Shown one piece after another: positions 29,649 to 37,967 of a stretch of 64,000 nt of DNA. Position numbers and translations under genes: made by a program. Each line of letters starts with the position of its first letter. Within the stretch, counting starts at the first letter, position 1. The notes beneath the pieces were generated by a model that worked only from the letters and a program-made list of their open reading frames with translations, had not been told where the DNA came from and did not search any database. The DNA is from Paludibacter sp. (lineage in GTDB: Bacteria; Bacteroidota; Bacteroidia; Bacteroidales; Paludibacteraceae): contig JAQTTH010000014.1 in the NCBI GenBank assembly GCA_028710895.1, positions 59,867 through 123,866 on the forward strand, written 5' to 3'.

Positions 29649-30605
29649 ATGAAAAAAATCCTTTTACTTTCATGCCTGTTTCTAAGCATTTTAGCCAATG
29701 CACAGGAAAAAAAATACGATATCATTGTCGACCGCAATGGTACCGGGAATTTCCGCAACATCCAACAAGCCATCGACTCGGTTCGCGCCTTTAATCCGGC
29801 TGGCACGGTGACTATTTTCATCAAAAAAGGTTTTTACAAAGAAAAACTGGAAATACCAACCCATTGTTGCAATGTGCGTTTGATTGGCGAAGACCGTGAC
29901 AAAACAATTATCAATTGGGATGACCACGCCAACATTCGCAAAATGGGTACTTTCCGAACGTTCACACTCAAAATTTGTGGAAATGATATCCGGTTGGAAA
30001 ATCTAACCGTTGAAAACTCAGCTGCTCCCATGGGACAGGCCGTGGCATTGCACGTGGAAGGCGATCGTGCTGTGTTTGTAAACTGTCGTTTTCTGGGTAA
30101 TCAGGACACCATTTATACCGGACGCGAAAACATGCGGCAGTACTTTCTGAATTGTTACATCGAAGGCACTACCGACTTTATCTTTGGTCCGTCTACAGCG
30201 TGGTTCGAAGGCTGCGAAATTGTATGTAAACGCAATTCGTACATAACCGCCGGAAGCACTCCACAAAACGTCAAATATGGCTATATCTTCAATAAATGCA
30301 CAGTTCATTTTGCCGATAGTACGGTAACTGACGAATATCTTGGACGCCCGTGGCGGGCTTATGCTATGACGCTGTTTATGAACTGTCAACTTCCTAAAGG
30401 CATCAAAGCCATTGGTTGGCACAACTGGGGAAAAGTGGAAAACGAAGCAACAGCCCGATACATGGAATACAACAATTCGGGCGAAGGAGCCAACACTACG
30501 GGTCGTCCGGCATGGATTAAACTACTGACTGCGAAAGAAGCCGCTGAATATACGGCTGAAAATGTACTGAAAGGCTTTGACGGTTGGAATCCAACAAAGC
30601 AATAA
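29649..30605 (+). CDS. Pectin methylesterase, CE8
   Basis: 318 residues with a short signal peptide ending ANAQE. A single CE8 beta-helix with all key elements: GQAVALHV, NQDTIY with Asp153, GTTDFIFG with Asp176 and YLGRPWR with Arg233. It demethylates homogalacturonan or its oligomers. Unlike the 1098-residue CE8 upstream it has no accessory domain or sorting tail, which suggests it works in the periplasm on imported fragments while the larger one works outside. Confidence 0.92.
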   Translation: MKKILLLSCLFLSILANAQEKKYDIIVDRNGTGNFRNIQQAIDSVRAFNPAGTVTIFIKKGFYKEKLEIPTHCCNVRLIGEDRDKTIINWDDHANIRKMGTFRTFTLKICGNDIRLENLTVENSAAPMGQAVALHVEGDRAVFVNCRFLGNQDTIYTGRENMRQYFLNCYIEGTTDFIFGPSTAWFEGCEIVCKRNSYITAGSTPQNVKYGYIFNKCTVHFADSTVTDEYLGRPWRAYAMTLFMNCQLPKGIKAIGWHNWGKVENEATARYMEYNNSGEGANTTGRPAWIKLLTAKEAAEYTAENVLKGFDGWNPTKQ

Positions 30606-30635
30606 CTATTTTCCACAATTGAATACACCCTGTTT

Positions 30636-32291
30636 ATGAAAAAGCTCACATTCATCTTCCTTATCCTCTTTTCTGCTTTATTCGTTTCGGCGCAATACGT
30701 CTCCAAAGTCTGGGTATCCGATTTGGGTAATGGGAATTATAAAAACCCTGTATTGTACGCCGATTATTCCGACCCTGATGTCTGCCGCGTAGGCAATGAT
30801 TATTACATGGTTGCATCGTCGTTTTCGCACATTCCGGGGCTTCCCATTCTGCATTCCAACGACATGGTGAACTGGACTATTATCAATTATGCTATCCTGC
30901 AAATGACACCCGAAGACCGTTTCAGCACCATGCAACACGGCAATGGTATTTGGGCTCCAAGCATTCGGTACCATAACAATGAATTTTATATTTACGTTGG
31001 TGACCCCGATGCAGGTCTGTACATGACCAAGACATCGGACCCCCGCGGAAACTGGTCGCCACTGGTGATGGTAAAAGAAGGCAAGGGTTTGATCGACTGC
31101 TGTCCGTTGTGGGACGAAGATGGTCGCGCTTACATGGTACATGGCTATGCCGGAAGCCGTGCCGGAATGAAAAGTGTGATTGGGGTTTTCGAATTATCGG
31201 CCGATGGAACAAAAGCCATAAGCCCCGATCGCCTGGTTTTCGATGGTCATCCCGTGAACACAACCACCGAAGGTGCCAAATTCTATAAACGCAACGGTTA
31301 TTACTATATTTTCTGTCCGGCCGGAGGTGTAAAACCGGGCTGGCAGCTGGCTCTACGTTCGAAAAACGTGTACGGACCTTACGAAGAAAAACGCGTGCTG
31401 GAACAAGGCAAATCGGATATCAACGGTCCTCATCAGGGTGCATGGGTGGATACGCCCGATGGCAAACAGGATTGGTTTTTCCATTTTCAGGATCTATATG
31501 CCTACGGGCGCGCTGTGCATTTGCAACCCATGAAATGGGTAAACGACTGGCCCGTGATAGGCGAAGATAAAGACGGCGACGGATGTGGTAACCCACTCTC
31601 AACCTGCAAGAAACCAAATGTGGGCAAAACATACCCGGTTGCAACCCCGGTGGAATCTGACGAATTCAATGCACAAACACTCGGGCTACAATGGCAATGG
31701 CAAGCCAACAGCAATCCGCTGTGGTACTTCCCTGCATGCGATAAGGGGTATCTTCGCTTATTTGCCTGGAACCTCATAGGCGATGCTAAGAATCTGTGGG
31801 ATGCACCCAACTTGCTGATGCAAAAATTTCCGGCTCCCGACTTTAAAGCCACTACCAAACTCACTTTCAGCCCGTATAAAAAAGGCGAACGCGCAGGATT
31901 GGTTGTTTTCGGGCAGGACTATGCTACTATTACAATCGAAAGCACCGACAAAGGCTTTGAATTAAATCAAACAAGCTGTAAAAATGCTCCGAAAGGCACT
32001 CGCGAACTGGTAAACGATTCACTTGCTCTTGGCAATGGCACAGTCTACTTCCGGGTAGAAATAAAACAAAGTAAAACCAGGAAGAATAACGAAGGAATAC
32101 AGGAACCAAAAGCCACCTGCACTTTCAGCTATAGCCTGGATGGGATTAAATTCACAGCTTTTGGCAAACCCTTTACTGCCTGGGAAGGCAAATGGGTTGG
32201 TGCTAAAGTGGGTATCTTCTGCCAACGCCCACAACCACTGAACGACTCAGGCTATGCCGATTTTGACTGGTTTAGAATTGACGCGCTTTAA
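30636..32291 (+). CDS. Glycoside hydrolase family 43 (arabinofuranosidase/xylosidase type)
   Basis: 551 residues with a signal peptide ending VSAQ. The five-bladed propeller (about 35-330) has the three acidic residues expected in GH43: the base in YSDPDVCRVGNDYYM, the Asp in DCCPLWDEDGRAY and the acid Glu in TTTEGAKFYKRNGYYYIF. The C-terminal half (about 345-551) is a concanavalin-like beta-sandwich of the GH43_C2 type. Such enzymes remove alpha-L-arabinofuranose or beta-xylose from pectin side chains and arabinoxylan. It is the last gene of the + strand cluster, with a terminator just after it. Confidence 0.88.
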   Translation: MKKLTFIFLILFSALFVSAQYVSKVWVSDLGNGNYKNPVLYADYSDPDVCRVGNDYYMVASSFSHIPGLPILHSNDMVNWTIINYAILQMTPEDRFSTMQHGNGIWAPSIRYHNNEFYIYVGDPDAGLYMTKTSDPRGNWSPLVMVKEGKGLIDCCPLWDEDGRAYMVHGYAGSRAGMKSVIGVFELSADGTKAISPDRLVFDGHPVNTTTEGAKFYKRNGYYYIFCPAGGVKPGWQLALRSKNVYGPYEEKRVLEQGKSDINGPHQGAWVDTPDGKQDWFFHFQDLYAYGRAVHLQPMKWVNDWPVIGEDKDGDGCGNPLSTCKKPNVGKTYPVATPVESDEFNAQTLGLQWQWQANSNPLWYFPACDKGYLRLFAWNLIGDAKNLWDAPNLLMQKFPAPDFKATTKLTFSPYKKGERAGLVVFGQDYATITIESTDKGFELNQTSCKNAPKGTRELVNDSLALGNGTVYFRVEIKQSKTRKNNEGIQEPKATCTFSYSLDGIKFTAFGKPFTAWEGKWVGAKVGIFCQRPQPLNDSGYADFDWFRIDAL

Positions 32292-32309
32292 GGTAAGAAA
32301 CTAATAACG

Positions 32310-32348
32310 AAACGAGTTGCAGAATAATTTCTTGCAACTCGTTTTTTT
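32310..32348 (+). terminator. Intrinsic terminator at the end of the pectin cluster
   Basis: The stem AAACGAGTTGCA pairs with TGCAACTCGTTT and is followed by a run of T. It lies between convergent genes. Confidence 0.85.
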
Positions 32349-32404
32349 TGATATTTGTCACTAAATTGACATTATGTAAGCATTTTGCTTCATTTAGATA
32401 CAAA

Positions 32405-32572
32405 ATTACCTCAGTCAGAGCCGACAACTATTCAATCTGAATAGTCTTTGCCTACAAATGAGTAGACTTCGCCTCCAATGGAGTAGTCATCTACTCTTTA
32501 AGAGGGGTCTTCTGCTCGGTTCGAGCAGAAATCGCCTCCGTTGGAGTGGACGGCGGCTCCAATGGAGCCAAT
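32405..32572. repeat. Array of eight 21-bp units, each a small palindrome
   Basis: Seven consecutive units starting at 32426, 32447, 32468, 32489, 32510, 32531 and 32552 are exactly 21 bp long, and a weaker unit starts at 32405. Each has a palindrome at the same place in the unit, for example ATTCAATCTGAAT, CTCCAATGGAG, TGCTCGGTTCGAGCA and CTCCGTTGGAG. Bases change in pairs, so the palindromes are kept while the sequence differs. The array fills the gap between the 3' ends of the GH43 gene and the hybrid regulator gene, ending 18 bp before the latter. Confidence 0.75.
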
Positions 32573-32589
32573 TACAATATGTACCCTCC

Positions 32590-35349
32590 CTATTTCACCC
32601 GCTTCACATAGTCGGTCGGGCTTTCGGAAAAATATTCTTTAAAGCATTTGGTGAAGTACGATGGCGAAGAAAAGCCGGTATCATAAGCTATTTCGGAAAT
32701 TGATTTTTCGGAATTTATAAGCAGTTGCTCCGATGCCTTGAGCCTGATAATACGTACCAACTCGTTAGGGGCATAGTTTGTCAGCGATTTTATTTTCCGA
32801 TACAGCTGAACACGCGATAGCCCAAGGCTCTTGCCTATTTCGTCCACATTCAAATCGCTGTCGATCAATCGCTCTTCAATCAGTTTGCGAAACTTGTTGA
32901 TAAACGATTTATCTATTTCCGCTACATTTTCTTTTCGTTCGCCAAAAGTGAGGTTCTTCTGGAAATAGTTCTTCACTTTCTCCCGGTTTTCAATCAGTTT
33001 ACGCACGCGTATTTTCAACAAGCCTTCGTTGAATGGTTTTGGAATATAAGCATCCGCCCCACTCTCAAAGCCCATCGCGCGCTGTTCGTCGAGCGTATAG
33101 GCCGTGAGTAAAATCACCGGAATATGACTCGTCGACAGATTTTCCTTGATTTGCTTACACAGCTCAAATCCATCCATCACATCCATTTGAACATCGCTTA
33201 TAATCAGTTCCGGAACAAATTTCATGGCCTTCAGCAGCCCCACCTGACCGTTTTGAGCCTCAATGATTTCAAAACTATCCACCAACAAGCTCTTAATATA
33301 AATCCGCACATCCACATTATCCTCCACCAACAACACCAGAGGTTTATCCGTTTGCAAACTCACAACTTCTTCAATATCCTCGGGCCCCTCAACTATCAAC
33401 ATATCTTCCTGCAGGTCCATAACCGGGTTTATGGTGGGGTACTGTTCCACAATCGGAATTTCCTTTTGCTTGAACGGAATTGTTACAATAAACCGGGTGC
33501 CTTTTCCCTCGGCACTTTCAACGTGTATTTCGCCGTTGTGCAATTCAACAAGCACTTTCGTGAGATGCAATCCAATACCCGAACCCAGCGCGCGATCGTC
33601 CACCTTGTAAAATCGTTCGAAAACACGTTGAATATGATGATCGGGTATACCCACACCGGTATCCGAAACCGTTATTTGGGCAAAATAATCGCCTTGCACT
33701 TTAATTCTTTCCAAATGAACATCGATGCGCCCATTCTCGGATGTAAATTTAAAGGCATTTGAAAGCAGGTTGTAGCAGATTTTTTCTATCTTGTCCGAAT
33801 CGAACCACAAGGTGAAATCGTGTTTGGAGGCTGTAAACGAAAAATGGATATGTTTCTTCTTTCCAAACTCAATAAACGAATCGCAGATATCGGAAACAAA
33901 GCTTTTGAGATCAGTAAGCGTAAAAAACAACTGCATTTTACCATTTTCGTACTTTCGGAAATCAATTATCTGATCGATTAATTTGAGTAATACCTGTACA
34001 TTTTTACGCATCAGTTGAATCAATCGTTTACCTCCTGCAGTCAGTGCTTCTTTCTCCATCAGGCTGTCCAGTGGTCCCTGAATAAGCGTAAGCGGCGTGC
34101 GAAACTCATGCGAAATATTGGTAAAAAACACAAGTTTTGCCTGAGTGGCTTCCTCCAGATTTTTTGACAGGGCAATCAACTGATCCCGCTGCTCCGACAG
34201 TTCTTCCTTTTGCTTACTAATGGCTATGTTTTGGGATTCAAGTATCTTATTCGACTTATTTTTGCTGCTGTAAGCCCTGATAAGTAATACCAACAAAATG
34301 GTAATGAGAAAAAGAACAAGCAAAGAAACAAGCAAAAGCGACCGTTGCGTACTGTATTGCGCCAGGTTTCGGTCCAACACCACATTCAACTGTCCGATTC
34401 GGTTTTGATGCTGAATGATCTGGTCGGTTTGCAGTTTCAATACACGCGCATTGGTTTTATCCACCACAGCTGTGTACAAGGTATTTTCGCGTTCATAGGG
34501 CTCGTTATTCAGAATATGAATAGCCGTTTGGATGGCTTTTTCGCCACCGGTAGGATAAATAAAAGTCGCGTCAAGTGTTCCGTTTATCACTTTCTGAATG
34601 CCCCCTTCGGTACCGGGCAGCGCATCAATTCCCAACAAAACAGGCTTTTTAATACCGGTAGTAACGGTTAGTGCCTCGTGCGCTCCCGTTGCCATTTCGT
34701 CGTTGAAAGCAAAAACCAAATCGATTGGAATATTCCGGTTCAGCGCATCGGTCATTCGCTCTTTTGCATTCGACCGCAACCACGAACCATAATCCTGGTA
34801 CACAACCTGAATCTGTGGTTGAGCCTGAATAACACTCATAAATCCGCGATGCCGTTCCGAATCGGGTGTAGAGCCTTTCAATCCACGTATTTCGGCAATA
34901 TTCCCTTTGCCATTCAGCAGGTTTACCGTATAAACCCCAACTTCCTTCCCTACCTGAAAATTATCGGCTCCCACAAAGGCTGTATATTTTCCGGAACTTA
35001 TTTTTCGGTCGACCAGCACCACCGGAATGCCTTCCTGCATGGCCTTTTCAATAACGGGTGTAAGAGGAATGGCTTCGTTAGGCGAAACAATAATAAGGTC
35101 GACACCTTCGGCTATAAAGCTTTCAATGTCGCGAATCTGCTTTTGATTACTGTCGTGTGCCGTTTTTATTCTGACTTCGAAACCTGGATAGAATGAAGCT
35201 TCGCGAAGCATTTCATTATTCATCGTTCGCCTCCAGGCATCGTCGCTGCATTGGGACACAGCAATAATTTTATGCTTATTTGTCCTATCGCCGGTACACG
35301 ACCAACAGGCAAACACAACGAATAAAAAAGTCAACAGGGTTTTGTTCAT
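32590..35349 (-). CDS. Hybrid two-component system regulator with periplasmic sugar-binding domain (fructan type)
   Basis: 919 residues from the ATG at 35349. A lipobox-like start (FACWSC) is followed by a LacI/ribose-binding-type periplasmic domain (about 25-300: VSQCSDDAWRRTMNNEM, DLIIVSPNEA). After a membrane segment (about 340-360) come a coiled linker, HisKA with SHEFRTP (His414), a HATPase with NLLSNAFKF and DTGVGIP, a receiver domain with phospho-acceptor Asp719 (IISDVQMDVMDG) and a C-terminal AraC-type HTH. The layout and gene order match the fructose-binding hybrid sensor of the B. thetaiotaomicron fructan locus. It should bind free fructose and activate the - strand genes. A longer in-frame start at 35382 is possible. 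Confidence 0.9.
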   Translation of the reverse strand: MNKTLLTFLFVVFACWSCTGDRTNKHKIIAVSQCSDDAWRRTMNNEMLREASFYPGFEVRIKTAHDSNQKQIRDIESFIAEGVDLIIVSPNEAIPLTPVIEKAMQEGIPVVLVDRKISSGKYTAFVGADNFQVGKEVGVYTVNLLNGKGNIAEIRGLKGSTPDSERHRGFMSVIQAQPQIQVVYQDYGSWLRSNAKERMTDALNRNIPIDLVFAFNDEMATGAHEALTVTTGIKKPVLLGIDALPGTEGGIQKVINGTLDATFIYPTGGEKAIQTAIHILNNEPYERENTLYTAVVDKTNARVLKLQTDQIIQHQNRIGQLNVVLDRNLAQYSTQRSLLLVSLLVLFLITILLVLLIRAYSSKNKSNKILESQNIAISKQKEELSEQRDQLIALSKNLEEATQAKLVFFTNISHEFRTPLTLIQGPLDSLMEKEALTAGGKRLIQLMRKNVQVLLKLIDQIIDFRKYENGKMQLFFTLTDLKSFVSDICDSFIEFGKKKHIHFSFTASKHDFTLWFDSDKIEKICYNLLSNAFKFTSENGRIDVHLERIKVQGDYFAQITVSDTGVGIPDHHIQRVFERFYKVDDRALGSGIGLHLTKVLVELHNGEIHVESAEGKGTRFIVTIPFKQKEIPIVEQYPTINPVMDLQEDMLIVEGPEDIEEVVSLQTDKPLVLLVEDNVDVRIYIKSLLVDSFEIIEAQNGQVGLLKAMKFVPELIISDVQMDVMDGFELCKQIKENLSTSHIPVILLTAYTLDEQRAMGFESGADAYIPKPFNEGLLKIRVRKLIENREKVKNYFQKNLTFGERKENVAEIDKSFINKFRKLIEERLIDSDLNVDEIGKSLGLSRVQLYRKIKSLTNYAPNELVRIIRLKASEQLLINSEKSISEIAYDTGFSSPSYFTKCFKEYFSESPTDYVKRVK

Positions 35350-35544
35350 GGTACTTAAATCCGGACGAAGGTAAGCGTCCATTGTTCTGTCAAAAGTAAT
35401 ATTTTATTTCGAAATTAGGGACAAAAGTGGGTCGGGAAAAAGCGGCATTGCATCCTGTTACGCACACACAAATGCCGACAGTTCAACGCCAGGTTCGTGT
35501 TTCTTTTTATCCACTTTGACATCCGCTGATTAATTTTCAACTTA

Positions 35545-35600
35545 CAAAAATAGGATAGTATTTCTATTCAAACTATCATTTTTGTTACATCATCATGTAA
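35545..35600 (-). promoter_or_regulatory. Promoter with shared palindromic operator upstream of the hybrid regulator
   Basis: On the minus strand the palindrome TTACATGATGATGTAA (plus 35585-35600, perfect TTACAT-N4-ATGTAA) precedes a -7 box TATTTTTG (plus 35545-35552). The left edge of the palindrome is exactly 33 bp from the right edge of the -7 box, as at the two other copies in this locus. It implies a leader of about 190 nt and autoregulation. Confidence 0.65.
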
Positions 35601-35660
35601 TTTTGATACAGAAGTAAGTTCTGGATTTAAGTCTGCATGTTTGGAGTGTCACTATTTTCT

Positions 35661-36683
35661 TTAGTGATTGTTGCGCACTAGTTCTTTAATCTTTCGATAA
35701 TAGTTTTTTACAAACAAATTTGTGTCGGCACGATGGAGGAAAACAGGTTCATCGGCGGCAATAAGTGCATTTCGCTTGTCGACAACTAAACCAGAGATTC
35801 CATTTTCATTTTCTGTTATAAAATTCGGATCATGTTGAGATTGAGTTTTCCTGATCCAGTTGAAAATAAGAGCCGGATCGTAGGTACGATAGGTTACAAA
35901 ATCGACACCTTCCTGCCCCGTACCCTCATACCAGCTTTTAGTACGCAGAATGGTCCCGATCTTTATCTTTTTGTTATTATTGCATTCGCCACCAATCAGA
36001 TTCATCGGTATTTTCACGCTTAAACACCATTGACCCGACTCTGCAGGTAGTACGCCTGCAACATCAAGCACCGACATACCAAATGCCGAACATCCCGAAC
36101 CTTCATTCTCATTTCGCGGCCAGGTAGCTCCATTGTATAAATCACAGGCTGCATAGCCATTCATTGTTTTAGCCTGATAACCCGATACAAATTCAATCAC
36201 CCGACGAACTGCCTGATTGCTAATTCTGAATTTCATATAAGCCACCATATTTCGCTTCGAATATGTTTCAAGTCCCTTTTTTATATCTTTTTCCGACTCA
36301 ATATGACCCTGAATTGTTGCACCCAATGCACCTAATCCTATCTTCTTGATAAGTAAAAGTTCAGGTTTTTCCATTATTTTTTTACCAGACATGGCAATAT
36401 AATATGGCGAAGCTAACATGGGGGAAGTGATGCGGACAATTGTATGCCCTATGATATAATAATTCTTGCGCGTGATGGCGTTCAGGTAGCAAACCTCCGT
36501 TGATCGAAATAATATTGAAGGATTCGACCAATCGATGGGCGATAGTGAAGGGATTACATAAATCGTAATTTCATTTTGCTCACCAACAAATTCACCGGAA
36601 TTCTGAGCATGTAGACCTGTGGTTGCAAGCTGGATGATAAAAAGTAATCTAAAAAACCGCAGCCAATAAGTGGAACTTTTCAT
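35661..36683 (-). CDS. Secreted protein of unknown function in the fructan locus
   Basis: 340 residues with a signal peptide ending GLHAQ. I do not recognise a named family. A central GSGCSAFGMSVLDVAG block (Cys at the start of a helix, after an aromatic/Asn-rich loop) resembles the nucleophile region of papain-like/NlpC-type Cys enzymes, with a possible His at GHIESE or GHTIVR. This is inference, not a firm assignment. It lies between the regulator and fructokinase, has its own TATATTTG box at 36710-36717 and is preceded by a terminator, so it is a separate transcription unit. I know of no counterpart in the B. thetaiotaomicron locus. Confidence 0.6.
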   Translation of the reverse strand: MKSSTYWLRFFRLLFIIQLATTGLHAQNSGEFVGEQNEITIYVIPSLSPIDWSNPSILFRSTEVCYLNAITRKNYYIIGHTIVRITSPMLASPYYIAMSGKKIMEKPELLLIKKIGLGALGATIQGHIESEKDIKKGLETYSKRNMVAYMKFRISNQAVRRVIEFVSGYQAKTMNGYAACDLYNGATWPRNENEGSGCSAFGMSVLDVAGVLPAESGQWCLSVKIPMNLIGGECNNNKKIKIGTILRTKSWYEGTGQEGVDFVTYRTYDPALIFNWIRKTQSQHDPNFITENENGISGLVVDKRNALIAADEPVFLHRADTNLFVKNYYRKIKELVRNNH

Positions 36684-36709
36684 AATGAATGAGTATCAGC
36701 TTAGATCAC

Positions 36710-36717
36710 CAAATATA
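36710..36717 (-). promoter_or_regulatory. -7 promoter element for the secreted unknown
   Basis: The minus strand reads TATATTTG, 27 bp before the ATG at 36683. The shared fructan palindrome is absent here. Confidence 0.5.
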
Positions 36718-36853
36718 TGTAAAGAAATCTCAATTTATATATAAAACAAATCGGATTCAAAATGAGTTCATAGCATGTAATAATAAATTACAATTGTGTT
36801 ACATTGAGCAAGAAACCAGTGGGTTTGCGACTTCTATTACATGTTACTAACAA

Positions 36854-36897
36854 AAGAAAACAATCAAAAAAACAAAAGTTTAATTGATTGTTTTCTT
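36854..36897 (-). terminator. Intrinsic terminator after fructokinase
   Basis: A 14-bp stem (36854-36867 with 36884-36897) with T-rich sequence on the minus strand, placed 73 bp after the fructokinase stop codon. Confidence 0.75.
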
Positions 36898-36970
36898 CAT
36901 CCACAAATTGTGTCAATAAACAACAACGATAGAACCTAAACTATATGGAGATAAACGAATAATTTAGACT

Positions 36971-37843
36971 TCATTTAGTAAGCGATTCCGGCAAAACAGG
37001 CATTGCACCGTGCTGAGTGCAAACAAACGCCGAAACCTCTACAGCTATCTGATGTGCTTCCGAAATACTTTTACCTTTCAACAACGAGGCCACAAAACCT
37101 GCTGTAAAAGAATCACCGGCTCCAACAGTATCGGCCACTTCAACCAACGGTGTTGGCTTGAACGATGTTTCATTTTTTGTTACTACATAACTTCCCTGTG
37201 TCCCTTTTGTCAACACAACGATTTCAAGATCACAGTTATGTAAAAGCTGATTACATATTTCTAATTCGCTTTTTGACTGCCAACCGAATAGTTCACCAAC
37301 AATTATTATCTCATCGTCATTAATTTTGAGCACATTACAACGATCTAATGCGTGCTCTATCAATTCAAGCGTATAGAAATGTTGACGCAGATTAATGTCA
37401 AATATTTTGAGTGCTGTTTTGGGTACACAATCTAAAAATCGGTTAATAGTCTGCCTGGAAGCATTACTTCTCTGAGCTAACGACCCGAAACAAACTGTCT
37501 TGGTTTTGCGCGCCAAAGCTTCCATTTCTTCGGTGAATGGAATATTATCCCAAGCTACATTCTCACAAATCTCATATTCAGGAATACCATTCCCCGAAAG
37601 TGTAACCTGAACTGTACCTGTTGCATAAGGTGTTGTTTCAATAAGATAATTTAATTTTTTCTTGCTCAGACAATTTACAATTTCCTCTCCCAATTCATCA
37701 CCTCCAATAGCACTAACCGCATATCCATTAAAGCCAAATTGCGATACATGATAGGCAAAATTAGCCGGAGCACCACCAAGCACTTTACCATTCGGGAATA
37801 CATCCCACAAAATTTCTCCAATACCTACAATAACATTTTCCAT
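36971..37843 (-). CDS. Fructokinase (PfkB family)
   Basis: 290 residues, cytosolic. It begins VIVGIGEILWDVFPNGKVLGGAPANFAYHV, with the GGAPAN sugar-binding motif, and carries the PfkB signature DTVGAGDSFTAGF with its catalytic Asp near residue 249. It phosphorylates fructose, feeding glycolysis. In the fructan locus it follows the MFS porter, which would import the fructose released by the GH32 enzymes. The 122-bp gap to the porter holds two GC-rich palindromic repeats. Confidence 0.92.
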   Translation of the reverse strand: MENVIVGIGEILWDVFPNGKVLGGAPANFAYHVSQFGFNGYAVSAIGGDELGEEIVNCLSKKKLNYLIETTPYATGTVQVTLSGNGIPEYEICENVAWDNIPFTEEMEALARKTKTVCFGSLAQRSNASRQTINRFLDCVPKTALKIFDINLRQHFYTLELIEHALDRCNVLKINDDEIIIVGELFGWQSKSELEICNQLLHNCDLEIVVLTKGTQGSYVVTKNETSFKPTPLVEVADTVGAGDSFTAGFVASLLKGKSISEAHQIAVEVSAFVCTQHGAMPVLPESLTK

Positions 37844-37856
37844 ATAATGATTTTTT

Positions 37857-37967
37857 AACCCCCAACCCCCAAATGGGGGCTAAAAGCAAGGGTTGATATA
37901 TTTAATAAATTTAAAGTCTTTGATAAGCAAACTATGTCTTCGAAACCCCCATTGGGGGCAGGGGGTC
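37857..37967. repeat. Pair of C/G-tract palindromes
   Basis: CCCCCAAATGGGGG (37866-37879) and CCCCCATTGGGGG (37946-37958) sit in opposite orientation in the gap between the MFS and fructokinase genes, each next to a further C5 or G5 run. The same kind of element recurs at 57804 and 60778. Confidence 0.7.

Noticed and set aside
33124..33762. 212-codon open frame on the + strand
   Set aside because: It lies antisense inside the kinase and receiver domains of the hybrid regulator; its composition (His/Asn-rich) is that of a shadow frame.
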